A stretch of DNA of 64,000 nt. It comes from Chimonanthus salicifolius. Its lineage: Eukaryota > Streptophyta > Magnoliopsida > Laurales > Calycanthaceae. Under the pieces are notes generated by a model, which saw only the letters and a list, made by a program, of their open reading frames with translations, did no database searches and was not told the DNA's origin. The stretch lies in contig CM023539.1 in assembly GCA_013350335.1 (NCBI GenBank), positions 33,528,631 to 33,592,630 on the forward strand, written 5' to 3'. A program made the translations under genes and the position numbers. Positions 30,800 through 41,976 of the stretch are shown piece by piece. Numbering within the stretch: the stretch's first letter is position 1; each line of letters opens with the position of its first letter.

Positions 30800-31557
30800 G
30801 TGTTTTTGTTCCTTGGATTTTGGCTTTGAGGTGGTTGGGCGCTTTGGTCGCTCCTGTTTCTTGTATCCCTCTTCTTTTGTGCACTTTTTGTGCCCGCTAC
30901 TGAAGTTGCCATTAAAAAAAGAATTAGGGCCATTTTTCTTAATTTTATCCAAAATTGCACTTACTATTGAGCTATTTAACTTATGAGGTGTATCTTTCTT
31001 GCACCTCTTGCTGAGTACATGCTATATGTGAGTGCTATTTTGGCCTCTGGTGTTTGATCAGTTGAAAAGTTCTATAATCCAATATGGGTCCTATGGCCTA
31101 TCAGAAATCAACTTGATGGGCCACAACTATTAATCAATTAACTTAGTATTTTAAAGTAATCAAATTTTGTAGGATTAAAAGCATTGCTTGATTGATCCAA
31201 TGAAGGTGTTTTTTGGTAGATCTCATATTTAAGCGTAGACCTTCCATTTGATCCATCATTGTAGGCTAAAGTGAGCCCTCATAAGGGTGCACGTTGCTAG
31301 TGTGTGTGCAAATGATCATTACTTGAGGGTCAATACTATGAACTTATAGGAGAGAAGGAAGAACTTCCATATGAAAGGCCTATGATAGGGTGCCAAGACA
31401 GCTAATCCCAAATGGATATGTCAAGATATTACATGGCAAATAAGAGGGGTAAACATTTAAGTGTAAAATTTTGTAGATATAGCATTGACTTCCCAATAGG
31501 ACAGGGGCTTAACCATGAGTCTGCTTTGAGTCCTGCTTTAATTGTTTTAATTGTTGA
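30800..31557. other. LINE-tail-like piece (30800-30930), then spacer
   Basis: On the + strand 30800-30930 reads like a LINE 3' UTR (TTTTGTGCACTTTTTGTGCCCGC, then an A-run at about 30914), opposite to the neighbouring LINE. 30960-31557 has no recognisable content. Confidence 0.35.
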
Positions 31558-31870
31558 CATCATCATCATCGTCATCAGCCAGTAATCCCATCTCTCTGAG
31601 ATCGACTTTATGAGTTCTTTTTATCCAATTAACCCTATCATAATCCATACAATCAGTCACTCCAGAGGCTATCATGTCTTTTTTTAGCCCTTCCCTCCAT
31701 GTTTTTGAAGGTCGCCCTCATCTCCTAATGCCTTCGATCCATAGCCCCTCCACTCTCCGCACCGATGTTGTGCTTAGTCTTCTACTAATATGACCAAACC
31801 ATCTCTACTCTCCACACCATAGCCTCTCGACAACTTACTTATAAAATCTGAAATGCTCTATTTCTAGAAG
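31558..31870 (-). pseudogene. RTE-type LINE 3' end
   Basis: The minus strand gives, with frame corrections, a C-terminus of the RTE/BovB type: GRPSKTWREGLKKDMIASGV, DYDRVNWIKR, HKVDLREMGLLADD, followed by a (GAT)n-like 3' microsatellite (31559-31580). RTE elements typically end in short tandem repeats instead of poly(A). Confidence 0.7.
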
Positions 31871-32339
31871 TACTAATTAGTGAGACAAAAATTCTAGTGG
31901 AATATGTTGATAAAAATCAAAGACTAAAGAAGATTGTGAACAGAAGTTGAGCTGAATGGTTTGAGCATTAGTAAGATAGAAATATGTAGTGTGACATAAG
32001 TGGATCTGAAATCAGGATGATGAAATTCTTAGAACTTTCAAATGGCTTGTACCACTTGTGATAAACTTCAATACTTCTGAGGACCAACAACAGGCCAGAT
32101 TATGATATATGCTGTATGTTATGATGTATGAACTAGGTGTTTGCAGTCTAAGTGTAGGCAAGCTAGTTGAGCATTGTGTGGAAGAAGTGTACCATAGTTA
32201 TTGAAAGGTTATTTCTATGAGATGGCAATGAAACCTGCAATGCTATGCGGTATTTATGTTGGGTGATGGTAGAAGAATAGCAGATAAAGTAATTGTGATA
32301 GAGACATGCTTAACATGGATGGAAATTAGTTCATTGAAG

Positions 32340-32625
32340 AGATCTAAAGGTTGTTCCAAGGGAATATCATTTAAGATGGTTTCGATACTTGTCTAGAAGA
32401 CAAGAAACAAGTCTAGCACAAAGGAAAGAAGGATTAGAAATAGGGAGTGCTGAAAGAAGGGGAGGCATTAAAGACTTGGATGATCTGGTATGAAAGGGAT
32501 GCAATAACTTGTGTGATGAAGAACTGTATTTTGTAGACTGGAAAATTGAACTAAAAAGCTGACCTAGATAGATGGGATATATGGATTTATTTATGATAAT
32601 AATCATGACTCAAAAGGAGCAAATT
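32340..32625 (+). pseudogene. Second RTE-type LINE 3' fragment, opposite strand
   Basis: On the + strand, EYHLRWFRYLSRRQETSLAQ, EGLEIGSAERRGGIKDLDDL and a DWKIELK-like end match the finger of RTE pol C-termini (HLRWFGH...R...EIG..KRGRGRPK). It ends in a TGATAATAATCATGA-like tail. It faces the copy at 31558-31870. Confidence 0.6.
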
Positions 32626-33019
32626 TTAAGAATGTGGAGAATTGATTGAAGAAACTGATTCTAGAGTTTGTTATTTTGCACAAACTTGATACATTTTAAA
32701 AGCGTACAAATTGTAGGATTGTTGATATCAATGGAGGATGAGAAATCTCAAAATATGAGTAGGATGACTTAATATGGAGTGAGGATCCCCATTGTCTTTA
32801 TGTTCTTTTCCTTTTTGTTTTCCTTATGCAAATCTGTCTGTTATTTGTTAAGTTCTATGTGTAATTGTCATTTTTCCCATTTTTGTATTTTGTTAGAACC
32901 GTTAAAGGAACCCCTCCTTGTTAGAAGAGTCCTGGGTGAATCCATGAAAAATCCAACACGGACGTGTCCACAATGGCACATAACTCATTGCAAAGAACCT
33001 TGCAATGAGGCCTATATCT

Positions 33020-33440
33020 TTGTTTGGAAAATTTGTTCAACCACAAGGAAAATGTTTTATTAGTTCAAATAAAATTCTAACCATAGATTGTGGGCGTTCA
33101 TTAATTTGTTGGTGAGGTAGAGGTTATTGATCGTCGCTTTCTTTATATTCTATTTGCTCATGCCCTGTGGTGCTCATTTGTCCTTTTTTTTTTCTTGTTT
33201 TCCATGAACTTTTTTGCTGTCCCATGTCCTAATTTGGAAAATCTTGTTCAATCATAAGGAAAATGTTTTATTAGTTCAATAAAATTCTAACCATAATAGA
33301 TTGTTTGATGGATTCTTTCGCTACATGGCATTGATTCCTTTCTTGGTGAGGTAGAGGTTAATGATCATCTCTTTCTTTGTATTCTATTTGCTCATGCTTT
33401 GTCTTGTTTTCCATGTACTTGTTTTTTTCCTGTCCCATCC
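33020..33440. repeat. Tandem duplication, about 210-bp unit
   Basis: AAGGAAAATGTTTTATTAGT with flanking GGAAAAT[C/-]TTGTTCAA occurs in both halves (near 33046 and 33260), as do GGTGAGGTAGAGGTTA and TTCTATTTGCTCATGC. Non-coding. The rest of 32640-34020 shows nothing recognisable. Confidence 0.75.
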
Positions 33441-34024
33441 CATTATCCTTCGGGCCTAATTGATGATTGGTTGAAAGCAAGGGGCTTCATGGTATTAAGA
33501 AAATGAAATTAATTAGTTGGCCAATGAAAGATAAGGTGTTATGCAGCATGTAGCATACCAGGCCACCATTTTGCTTGGGGTTGTGCACGTCCATCTTGTG
33601 ATAGCCATTGTGGATCACCCCATATTGTGCCTCATCTGTACCATACTTTTTGTTTTCCTTTGTTTTTTTTTTCAGTTATGTACATTAATTTCTTATTAAA
33701 GAAACTCAAGCAACCATTTAATACTGCAGGAAATACTCCATTTCATGAAATGTATTTTTAGGTGTTTCAATTATTTTCCTCTTATATACTTTTATTCTAA
33801 TATTTCAAGAACTTTCATCAATAGAAACTACATTTTTCCTAATTCCAATTATATTCTAGTTCAATTGAGCTTCATTTCACATGCTAACAAATTTTCCATG
33901 TTATACTAATAAAAAAAAAATCCATGTTATCCCATGTTTCCTAAACCTACTCCAACACTGAATGATCTAAAATGTACGTAACATTCAATTAGATCTAGTT
34001 TTGAAAAGACTTTGCATTAGGGAT

Positions 34025-34110
34025 GAGAGTTTAGCTCATTTGGTTGAAAGCTCAAAGTGACTGGCTTGGAAAAATCTTGGTATGAGAACTAATTATCGGT
34101 CCGATTAATA
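34025..34110 (+). mobile_element. Possible SINE head
   Basis: GAGTTTAGCTCATTTGGTTGA resembles a SINE/tRNA A box. A B box about 40 bases later is only weakly recognisable (CTTGGTATGAGAAC). No tail or duplication is assigned. Confidence 0.3.
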
Positions 34111-34292
34111 ATGTCTTTAAGTTTCAATGCACATAAGGAATTGGTCTGGGCTTGGGTTTACACCTGCTCAAGCACAAAAGCCTGACTGGATTGCTTGTGC
34201 ATATATGCTTGTATATAAACAACCAGCACCCCCCAAGCCTTCAACTTAAAACCCAAACTCCTTTTGTTTTCTTATATTTATCTGCTCCTTTT

Positions 34293-34460
34293 CTCCTTTT
34301 GTTTCCTCTACATCTCCGTCTTACCCTTCCCTGATCATAACTTCTTTCTCTCTCCTTTTGTTTCCTCTGCATATCTGTCTTCCCCTTCCCTGATCAGAAC
34401 TGCTTCCTCACTCCTTTTGTTTCCTCTACATCTCTGTCTTCCCCTTCACAGATCAGAACG
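34293..34460. repeat. 59-bp tandem repeat, three copies
   Basis: CTCCTTTTGTTTCCTCT recurs at 34293, 34352 and 34411, each followed by CTTCCCTGATCA or a near match. Pyrimidine-rich. ORFs across it are repeat-driven. Confidence 0.88.
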
Positions 34461-34679
34461 AGGCAGCACCAGATGTCACAGCATGAGATTAATTCTGGAA
34501 GGATGAAGGTTATAGATTAGATTCTAATGGCTACCAAAAGATTTCCACCTTTTGCAGGTCCATGCTCTAGCCACCACTGATCTGGTTTCAAATGAACATC
34601 GTGGATATTCAGTGATCACTATATATCTATGTTGATTTGTCACCTCTCTCTGTCTCTGTCTCTCTCCCCTCCACCTCAC

Positions 34680-35190
34680 CGGAACTTCCTGATTTCAATA
34701 AATCAGTATGTCTAGCTATGCTCCAGGCTCATCACGATCACCCGAACTTCCTGATTTCACCAAATCAGTATGTCTAGCTACGTGGCAGACTCATCAAGAT
34801 CTTCTCTCAGTTCTAATAAATCCATGTGTCTAGGACTGTAGCCAGGTTATAGGCTCATCAGGATTGGGTCCTTCAGGCTCAGCATTAAGCTTATCAGGGT
34901 CAAGCTTGATCATGTAGATGAGGTGCAGCATTGAGCTGAGGTCAAGCTTTCTTATCATTGTGTCTAGCTACGCTTCAGGCTCATCAGGATCTCTCTCTCA
35001 TTTCTTCATAGTTTCCAATTCTACTAAATCAGTGTTTCTAGCACTCTAGCCAGGCCTCATGCTCATCTGGATTGGGTCCTTCAGGCTCGGCATCAAGCTC
35101 ATTAGGGTCAAGGTTGATCATGTATATGAAGTGTGGCATTAGGCTGGGGTCGAGCTTCCTTTTGCATTGTTGGGCTCAGGCTTGGCAAAC
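34680..35190. repeat. Hierarchical repeat: 60-bp units inside a 206-bp duplication
   Basis: AAATCAGTATGTCTAGCTA type units occur near 34704, 34764 and 34820. A larger unit beginning GTGTCTAG (34826) and GTGTTTCTAG (35032) repeats GGATTGGGTCCTTCAGGCTC and GGGTCAAG..TTGATCATGTA. No coding content. Confidence 0.75.
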
Positions 35191-35754
35191 TATAGGCCTG
35201 ACCAATATTTGGCCTGTTTCTGTCCCTATTTTGCATAATTTTGAAATCTCAACAATTCCTATTTGGTTTGCATTGTCAACATGATTTGAACCCACATCCA
35301 TTGTAGTTGCAACATTGAGCACTTATGATTTACAAACTTTTGTCTATGTATTAATTACTCCTTGCTAACCATCATGAATGTTGAAGCCTTATTCCATCTA
35401 TTTGGAGTCAGGTAATCGGTAATTGATGTTTGCTAAATAGAATAACATTTGTGGCTACAATAAATCATTTTATTTGAATATGTAAGGGTGCAGTAATTAT
35501 ATTATACTTTTAGCAGAGGGTGATCCTCATTCTAAGTTTATTAATTTCTATGATATTGTGTAAGAGGTGTTATTGATCTCCTTTTTTTTTTAAAAAAAAA
35601 AAAAAATTATTATCATTATTGATTTTTGACTGATAGAGGGTGCAATGATCATCGAAGCTTATCTGATGTTTTTATAAAGTTTTTAGGTAGATTATATCCC
35701 AGTCTAAGAAATTGAATATATACAATGATTGCTGTGATAAAATCCAAAATTGTT

Positions 35755-36560
35755 CCACTCTCGGTCACGTGGAGGGAGTAGGACGGACGTTACAATTGTC
35801 GAGGAGCCACACGAAGACCGAAATGCGCATTAGTCCCATGAATGCGAATGACTGATGACAGTAGTGGGTAGGCTGGCCAGTGACGGAAGAGAAGGGGAGC
35901 AGCAGGAACCAGAGAGGTTGCAAGGACGTTTGACACAGGAGCCACGGGCTATATCTGTAGGAGGATGCCTCGATCGGAGGAGAGAGAGAGGACATGGAGA
36001 GATCGGAGGAGGCTCAATGGAGGTGGAACAAAGCCAAAGATCTGGGAACAACAACGAAGAGGGATGCAGGCAAGCACAGGACGAAAACGTCGATTGGGCA
36101 TGGCATATGCATGACAAAGGTGTTCCATGAAGATCTAAAGTCAGATCTGATGTGTGCCCACAGGGGAGTGACTGGAAGGTCAAAGGAGACTGGGTCGGCA
36201 ACAGTGGAGGAGGGGCGAACGCCACCAGAGAGATGGACACTGGAGCGTCAGGACTGCAGATCGGCAACAGTCGGAACGAGAAGATCTGCAGAGTAGCAGA
36301 TCAGAGTGACGACGAAGCTTGAGGGCAGCAACACCGTCCTCACCCGTGGCCAAATAGGGACAATTGGAGAAAAAGAGGATCGAAGACGAGGATTGAGAGA
36401 AGGAGCATCAAAAGTGGTTCTCCCTCTACTGGTGATGTTGGAACCAACAAAGGGAGAGGGGGATACTTCTTGGAGGACAACGGCAGAGAGAGGTTAGAGG
36501 TTTAGGTTTTCTTTTTCGCCGCTCTTTCGCTAGGGAGAGGGTTTGTTGTTGTCACTTTGG
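35755..36560. other. GC-rich patch of unknown nature
   Basis: Unlike its AT-rich surroundings this stretch is GC- and purine-rich on + and open in several frames on both strands (up to 145 codons on minus). The translations are low-complexity (Ser/Pro/Cys/Leu or Arg/Glu/Gly) with no domain. GA microsatellite at 35980-35992. It could be a transposon leader or terminal region. The sequence from 35191 to 35755, and from 36560 to 37400, has no recognisable gene. Confidence 0.35.
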
Positions 36561-37413
36561 AGAGAGTTGCAAGAGAATTGATGGGAAGTGTTAAGACTGC
36601 AATGTCAATCTTGTCTTAGGGCATGGATAGGGAAGGTAGAGAAGGTGTTTATTTCTCCTATTAGTGTCTGCAAGGTTTTATTGGACCTTTCATCTTATCC
36701 CTACTTGTGATATGTTGTTTCTTGCATTGTCCTTAATCATATATCCTGTAGGTTTAATTTCTGTGTGTGGTTGAAATGGAGTTCTTCTCTAAATGTTAAA
36801 GAGGTTTCATGTTTCTCCTCCTAATGCATGTCACATGCAAACTATAGTATTGAAGGTACCTGTTCATGTGTTCTTACACGACGAGAGATGCAAAAAATTC
36901 CATTGACTAAGGTTCATGAGTGGTTTATCTAAATGGCTGATGTTGTGCCGGAAGGCAGAATGCTTTCTCCCTTCCAACCAAATATTACTGGGCTGAAAGT
37001 TTGAATAATGCAACATGAACAAATCGATGCTATTCATGCAATATTTTGCCTCTGCATTTGGTTGCCCAGTGGCCACCAATATATAAAAGAAAATATTAAA
37101 GTACTGTCACATCTCATATTCTGAAATCATTGTAATACTAAGGTTGTCAGATGCTGTTGATGTCTGACAGAAGTTTAGAGGTGCAGACCTTGAACAACAG
37201 ACAGATTTCAACTTAAAATGATTATCTTAAGCAAAGTATACCATAACCACCAACCCAAAATTACCTCACTGCTTTCAACTACTGACATGCATCATTCTTT
37301 ACAAAAAAAGAAAGGAAAATAGGAAAAGAAATGCTAGTACATGCATCACCACCTACTCTCTAACAACGAAAGCTAATTCATCTCCCTGCTGGTGTGGGAA
37401 CCCATCAATGAAA

Positions 37414-37961
37414 CTATGGCCGACCTGGTGGGTGATGGTTCCCGATTGGGCTCGGTCCAGATGGAACCTTACGAGTTTGCTTTGCTTCAACCTGCTGCAT
37501 TTTTTTCTCCTTTCCAGGAGTGTTGAGAAGAGAAGTCAGTATACTCGCCGAAACAAGGTTAAGGTAGAGGGCAACGATTGAATCAGAAGTAAATGTAAAT
37601 ATACTCACCTGAGTAGCCACTACATGGGATGCTGCTAGAGTCTCAGGTTGTTCCATCTCCAATTTGATAGTTGCTATGGATAGAAATGGAGAGAATTAAG
37701 ATCATTAGAAGCTCTTAGAGATGCAAGGTTGCTCACCTGGTTCCATTTGATCTCTCCATGACATACATCAAATTTCAGAAACTTGAAAAAAAATATGAGA
37801 ATGATTACCAGGAAGAAGGGTAGTAGCTTGCCTGATTCTTTGGCTTGAACCATGATGGCAACGAGGTTATGATCCTGAGCAGAAGCTGCTAGTAGTAGGA
37901 ATGTAAGTAGAATATGGACAGTAGCTTTCTTTCTATCCATCCTATGCATTGGCCTTTGCAT
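37414..37961 (-). CDS. Predicted CLE-family signalling peptide precursor, three exons
   Basis: Seen: minus-strand exons 37940-37832, 37673-37609 and 37509-37414 join into 90 codons including the TAG. The first exon begins MDRKKATVHILLTFLLLAAS, a basic then hydrophobic signal peptide; an in-frame ATG at 37961 would add seven residues. The C-terminus reads RKVPSGPSPIGN followed by HHPPGRP and the stop. This fits the CLE consensus RxVPSGPxP(L/I)xN, with Gly in place of the usual His/Ser at position 11. Exon 2 has normal borders (ATCCATAG, CAG|GTGAGT). Intron 1 in this model uses a GC donor (CAG|GCAAGC). An alternative uses GT at 37808 plus a small exon near 37777-37733. Known: CLE peptides are secreted dodecapeptide ligands of CLAVATA1-type receptor kinases, about 80-120-residue precursors; CLV3 itself has two introns. 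Which CLE type it represents, and whether it is expressed, cannot be told here. Confidence 0.72.
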
Positions 37962-37990
37962 GGTTGAAGTTATGAGCTGAGTAGTGGTAG

Positions 37991-38010
37991 CTTTTTCAAG
38001 CTTGAAAAAG
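37991..38010. promoter_or_regulatory. Perfect 20-bp palindrome upstream of the CLE-like gene
   Basis: CTTTTTCAAG joined to CTTGAAAAAG, a perfect inverted repeat with no spacer, 30-50 bp upstream of the possible first ATG on the minus strand. A related CTTGAAAAAG recurs at about 38049. It could bind a dimeric factor or be chance. No TATA box was assigned. Confidence 0.35.
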
Positions 38011-38049
38011 TTGAAACTAATTCATGCGTTGGGGATTCTCATCCTTGCT

Positions 38050-40370
38050 TGAAAAAGATGGAATGTTTGCTAAGATTAGGTATCCAATGTTTAGGAATAA
38101 AATTTTGACTTGTAAGGATGTGAAATCTCTAATTATTGTAGGTTGACTTTCTTTTATCCATCATTGAAAAGCACATTGTCTTGTTGAAGCGTATCATCTC
38201 CTGTCTATTGCATTGACTTCTCGTGAGTGCCCAATCCATTTGTTGCTAACAGACTAATGATCATGCCCACTGCCAACCCACCATTTTTTCCACATACACT
38301 GGCATGTTTCTATGCATTTGGGACCCAAAAGTGTATTACTGCAGTTCGCCATATCAGTCAAATACACTTCCCCCATGTTGCGGTATATGAGAATGACTAC
38401 TTTCCTATCAGAGCTCCAAAAATGCAAATGGTTAAATTCATGTCTTTGCTCTTAAAAATGTCAGCAACTCAGTGATTCTGTTTTCGGTCTCGATCATAGA
38501 AGCTTTTGTTCCATTTGATTAGGTCAACTTTTCAAGTTCTTCTTTGCGACTCATCCATAAATGGAAGCTATAGTTGAAATTGACAGGATTTTTATATGGC
38601 CAATTTACTTTTTGATCCTTTGGTTGTCCATCTTGGCTACTAAATGGTCCATGATAGAATATCAATGTGGCAGAGTTAGCTTGTTAATAAACAGGGCACC
38701 TCTGTGTTCTTTATTCTGAGTGCTCTCTGTGTGGATTACCCTCCTTCCCTGGTGGGTAACATGAGTATGTAGTGGAGATAAAGAGGTTCATGAGTAGGGG
38801 ATCACGGTGCAGTGGTCGCATGTATCCTTCACAGTTGCATGAAACTTCATGTAGGCAGGGTCCGTGAGACCCATTGACCAATTTAGAGACCGCCTTAGAG
38901 ATGTGCAGGCATGTTTTGTATTTTAGATTGTGCCCTATAACGTATGTGTTGAGAGACATTTAGGGTTGATTATATGTGCTGACAAGGTGATGCATGGGTT
39001 GTGGGACATGAAACATTACATTGCCTTATTGCATTTCTATGCGTAATCGTGTAGATTTGAGTGTGATTTATGTAACGAGCAGAAATACACTTATTATTTG
39101 AAGCGAACAGTGTTAACGGTGCGTGTGTTTTTTACGCGAGTATGGTAACATCTACCCCATAGAGTGCCCGTAAGGATGGAACTTAAAAATGGATTACGTA
39201 TAAAATGTCCAAGATCTTCAGATATTGGCATTCAGCATTGTATCCATTTTCTTGGGGTGATTGTCATCGTGTAATCTTATCCATATCTATCTTCAGCATA
39301 TCCATAAACTTTGAAGAGTTCAGATCTTCCAGTTGCTGGACAAATGCTGAAGCTGAGTTTGGATTCAGCAGAAAGCAATGGGTAAAACTGTACTCACACA
39401 ATGACTGAGATGTTTGCCAGACTCACTATCTTGTCCTCATGTAAATAGTTAGGAGGATTAAACATCTGATACTCTTCCCATATGATATTTTTAGGTGTGA
39501 TCATTAATTTATTAAATAATTAATCCACTTTTATCTTATAACTCGTTTCAAAGATCTTCATTATATTTTATCAGCTTTTCATATTATTATATTTTTTATC
39601 AAACTTTTGCATCTCATGTGGAGTTAAAATTTTGCTCGATATGATAAGACTTTTGATTATATTTTTTCATTCAAGAACATGATGCCTGAAAAGATGGATC
39701 CTGGGTGATTATTTAAAATTTTCCTTTCAAACTCTAGCAATTTGCATCCTAGGTGATGTCTATTTTCACTTAATTTGATAGCTTATGAAAAGATTTTAGC
39801 AATGATAATATGGGTTCTTATTTATCTCTTTAGTCTTTTTTTTTTCACACAAAACCATGTGAAATTAGTTTGTAATATAAAAAGCATATATCTATGACAG
39901 TCTTATGAAAATTAAAAAAGGGTCACGGGTTAACAATTTAAAAAATAAGTCCCTCTTCTTTTGCAAGCCGCGAGCGATAATGCTGTGTCATTGGCTAATT
40001 TTATACGCTTCGGGGAACATTATTATGACCTTAGATACTTGTTGGCTTTGGTGGAGCTGACTTGCCATGCCGTGTGGTGGAATTGGCTTCCTACTACTGC
40101 TACTGCATTCTTTCTTATACAATAAAATCTCCATTATTATCCCCAAAAGTCAAGTTTCCATGTGTCAGAATCACCGAATGGAGGGACCATGGTATATCAT
40201 TCAATACAGGTTTTACTGTAAGCAATAGAACTCATGACTCCTGGTCGATCCCTGTTATGATAAAGAAATCATATGGACATTAGTTTTTTTTTTTTTTTTT
40301 ATTTACAGTAAGGGGCGTGGAACTTGTCTTTTTGTTCTTATTCTCATTTACCTTTTCTTTGTTATCAAAA
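38050..40370. other. Intergenic; nothing identified
   Basis: ORFs of 60-82 codons (38227-38475, 38711-38959 minus, 39205-39408, 40062-40283) show no domain, signal peptide or partner exons I can support. AT-rich from 39480. Confidence 0.4.
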
Positions 40371-40384
40371 GCTACTCGTGTCTG

Positions 40385-40715
40385 TGATGTTAAACATCTC
40401 GTCTTTAAAAATTGATTTGAAAAGAGTAATTGTTCATGCATTTATAAATCTCAAGATCCAAAGGTTCACAAATAATATAGGATTTTACTAAACTCTTCTT
40501 CAATGTCAGGATTGGAAACATTTATCTCTCCTCCTTTATACAGGGATGGAGTTATGAATTTGATCCATCCATGTGGTAATCCTTCTCTGATAGCATGTTA
40601 AATACATGAGAATATCTCATCTTTAAAAATCACCTTGAAAAGTGAGGGTGTTCATGTATTTATAAACTCTAAAATTCAAAGGTTTACAGACAATGTAGAA
40701 CTTTGCTAACATATC
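40385..40715. repeat. Diverged tandem duplication, about 215-bp offset
   Basis: GTTAAACATCTCGTCTTTAA (40390) and the related ATATCTCATCTTTAAAAATC (about 40612) are followed by parallel words TTGAAAAG.G, TTCATG.ATTTATAAA and AAAGGTT.ACA in both copies. Non-coding. 40716-41460 has no recognisable gene. Confidence 0.6.
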
Positions 40716-41462
40716 AATTAATTCTTCTTATGATATTTGTTTATCAATTTCTTTAGACGAAGACCTTTATGAAGGGTGGAGAATGTAGGATTGAATATAG
40801 GACATATTCACTTTTGCTCTCTTTTTTATTTGGAGAAATTATTCATTATAAACTGGTTTAAAAAAATTAATTTTAACTTTCGAAGAAAATCTTTAAATGA
40901 ATATGAAGATGTTAGATCTTACCTTATAACTTTGATTTAGAAATTATCCTTAAAATTTCACAACAAATAGTTTCTCACCTTATTTGAATAGGGTGACAAG
41001 ACAGGAGAGAAATGTTTTTCAAATTTCAAAAGTTATTAGAGAATCTTTATGTTTCAAAATTTCCACGTCCAACCAAAGTGGTGAATTCGAGCATGACCCA
41101 TACATAATGATAACGCATTCCACCTTGAGCTAATGGGACAAATTCCTTAAATGAATTTTTAGGATAGGTTCTTTTAATTAGGTTTTGATGGCCTGTCCTC
41201 ATGTCGTATAAGATGCCTGGGCTGGTGGTTGGTTGTGTTTTGACATGGCTTCTCATAATGTTGTCCCTTGTCTTTTTGTCTTTCCGATAAAAGGTGGTCC
41301 ATTTTACATAACGTGTTCACGTGAACACTTTTGGTCAGAGCAGGATGTGTCTGTTCAGAGAAAAATCAACACCACCTCAATCTCACGATCCAATTTACAC
41401 AGAAACAATGCAGGAATGGAGGATAATAAAAAAAATATCTTATAATATTGCTTTCATATTTT

Positions 41463-41630
41463 ATTTTTTTTGAATTACGTGTAAAAAATTTTAGATAATA
41501 TTTTACTAAAATCTCCACAGGTAGTACCTCTACTCTTTAAGGCATCACTAAGGTTAGTTCATAAAGTTCGAACCTGGTACCTCCTGTTTCCTGAGGTGAA
41601 AGGTAACCATCCGAGCTAACTCACGGATAG
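41463..41630 (-). mobile_element. tRNA-derived SINE with Pol III A and B boxes
   Basis: On the minus strand TTAGCTCGGATGG (A box, 41608-41620) is followed by GGTTCGAAC (B box, 41567-41575) at tRNA-like spacing, with AGGAGGTACCAGGTTCGAAC just like a tRNA T arm. The element runs to an A-rich end (T-run 41463-41470 on +). No clean target duplication was found. Confidence 0.68.
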
Positions 41631-41854
41631 TTTAGATTAAGAAGTTTATAGCTTAGATTTCATACTATTTTATTTAATGAAGGAGTTTATAGCTTAGATT
41701 TCCATTACTTTTGCCATCTCTTTATTTTAACTCTTTTGATTTTATCTTCTACTACTATTTAATATAAAAGATACACTATCAAAAACAAGCTTGACTGTTT
41801 ATTTGTTAAATGGTTGTGACTTGTTTTAATGTTACCATTGTAGAAAAAGAAAAT

Positions 41855-41932
41855 TATTGGAATAATATTGAAAATAAAAATATGAGTTTTTATTGATTGG
41901 GAAAAGAGAGTTTTTTCTATATTTGGAACTCC

Positions 41933-41976
<44 letters not shown>

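Larger units (their letters stand above)
28082..30800 (-). pseudogene. LINE with nested hAT-like element and SINE
   Basis: Poly(A) as T-run 28082-28097. Right to left, the frame gives FWKGVCSISSLFDSGIRYRA, WMMEEWLSLIAQLSSVFVVG, RIWEPDPHGLFSVKSF (zf-RVT start), CPLFLVDEETKNHLLLHC, VWSPLEMGILNLNFD (RNase H start) and LPNGSILDVDL. The frame is then cut by the element at 28464-29594 and continues beyond it as ALWRGVLVLEELGN after a frame shift. The SINE end at 29993-30066 splits the linker. No intact ORF remains. Confidence 0.85.

Noticed and set aside
35830..36267. 145-codon minus-strand ORF rich in Ser, Pro and Cys
   Set aside because: Equally long open frames exist on the other strand, composition is low-complexity and no domain or splice context is visible; taken as a by-product of GC-rich sequence.
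38227..39408. Three ORFs of 67-82 codons considered as a second host gene
   Set aside because: No shared frame, no domains, no signal peptide and no plausible splice sites linking them.
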